DNA from: an uncultured Prevotellaceae bacterium
GTDB lineage: Bacteria; Bacteroidota; Bacteroidia; Bacteroidales; Bacteroidaceae
DNA: 13,122 bases
Direction: 5' to 3'
NCBI GenBank assembly: GCA_946624335.1
Contig: CAMOSA010000057.1
Span: 1 to 13,122, forward strand
Shown: one piece after another, positions 12,778 through 13,122 of the stretch
Layout: each line of letters opens with the position of its first letter
How positions within the stretch are numbered: position 1 is the first letter of the stretch
Translations under genes and position numbers: made by a program
The notes under the pieces: model-generated
Told to the model about the DNA's origin: nothing
The model's input: only the letters and a program-made list of their open reading frames with translations
The model's database searches: none

Positions 12778-13122
12778 TCAACGGCCATTGCCCCGCCGAC
12801 CGACAAACTCGGAAGGAGACATTCCGGTCTCCTTGCGGAAGAAACGGCTGAAGTAGGCTTCGTCCTCGAAGCCGCAGGAACGGGCCACCTCGGCGACCTT
12901 CAGACGGCGCTGACCGAGGAGCATACAAGCGTGCTCAGCACGGTAACGGTTGGCGTACTCTTGCATCGTAACACCCATGATCGCCTTGACGCGACGATTG
13001 AGTTGCGTGCGTGTGATGCAGAGCGCCTCGGCCAGCTGGGCCAGGTCGACCTGACATGAACGCATCTGGCGATCGAGGAGCGCATCAATCTCCAAGATAA
13101 AAGGATCGCTGGCGACATCTGC
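12778..13122 (-). CDS. AraC-type DNA-binding domain, 3' part of a longer regulator
   Basis: The reading frame is open to the window edge, so only the last 114 residues are visible. They hold a complete AraC/XylS domain: first helix-turn-helix in DLAQLAEALCITRTQLNRRV, and second around LKVAEVARSCGFEDEAYFSRF, ending in FFRKETGMSPSEFVG. The lead-in SDPFILEIDALLDRQM resembles the segment that joins receiver domains to the AraC domain in Bacteroidetes hybrid two-component regulators, but nothing upstream can be seen to confirm this. A TTG at 13093-13095 is not a convincing start. The domain is a clear paralogue of the neighbouring 135 aa protein, and 139 bases containing the direct repeats separate the two genes. 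Confidence 0.88.
   Translation of the reverse strand, partial: ADVASDPFILEIDALLDRQMRSCQVDLAQLAEALCITRTQLNRRVKAIMGVTMQEYANRYRAEHACMLLGQRRLKVAEVARSCGFEDEAYFSRFFRKETGMSPSEFVGRRGNGR

Noticed and set aside
13093..13095. TTG as the start of the right-edge regulator
   Set aside because: The frame stays open to the window end with a lead-in typical of the region before an AraC domain, so the gene most likely continues beyond the window.

Overview
The window looks like Bacteroidetes DNA, most likely Prevotella or a close Bacteroidales relative. Four visible promoters carry the Bacteroidetes -7 element TAnnTTTG at a plausible distance from a start codon. There are no clear Shine-Dalgarno sequences. 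The large genes encode Sec-exported repeat proteins ending in a short tail of the form YDVAGRR...RG(I/V)NIV...GKTVKV..K, which resembles the end of type IX secretion sorting domains. This assignment rests on these traits, not on a database search.

All supported genes lie on the minus strand. In transcription order (right to left) they are: the 3' part of a regulator with an AraC-type DNA-binding domain (cut by the right edge), a small complete AraC-type regulator (135 aa), and three long paralogous secreted proteins of 1297, 908 and 1300 aa. The 1297 and 1300 aa proteins are collinear, with six modules each. The 908 aa protein has the first four modules and the same tail, and lacks modules five and six. 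No enzyme motif was seen. The modules look like parallel beta-strand (beta-helix-like) surface or carbohydrate-binding repeats.

The two six-module genes look like duplicated whole cassettes. They share the signal-peptide and leader region, the -7 element, an upstream block of about 41 bp, the 3' coding end and a GAGAGGGTGCC-type hairpin after the stop. The middle gene has a different promoter region and different 3' DNA: a very long hairpin with perfect 28-bp arms.

The most interesting signal is regulatory. Upstream of the 135 aa AraC gene lie two direct repeats with an exact 21-bp period, the geometry known for AraC-family operators. The same core, GGATAAAAGYGACAAAA, occurs at the equivalent distance from the -7 element of both six-module genes, and was not seen upstream of the four-module gene. 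This suggests an autoregulated AraC-type switch driving a pair of duplicated surface proteins.

The left 548 bp carry no gene I can support, but contain several palindromes and inverted repeats. A 75-bp repeat family is attached to the 3' ends of two of the three large genes, and each copy re-creates the last codons and stop of the gene.
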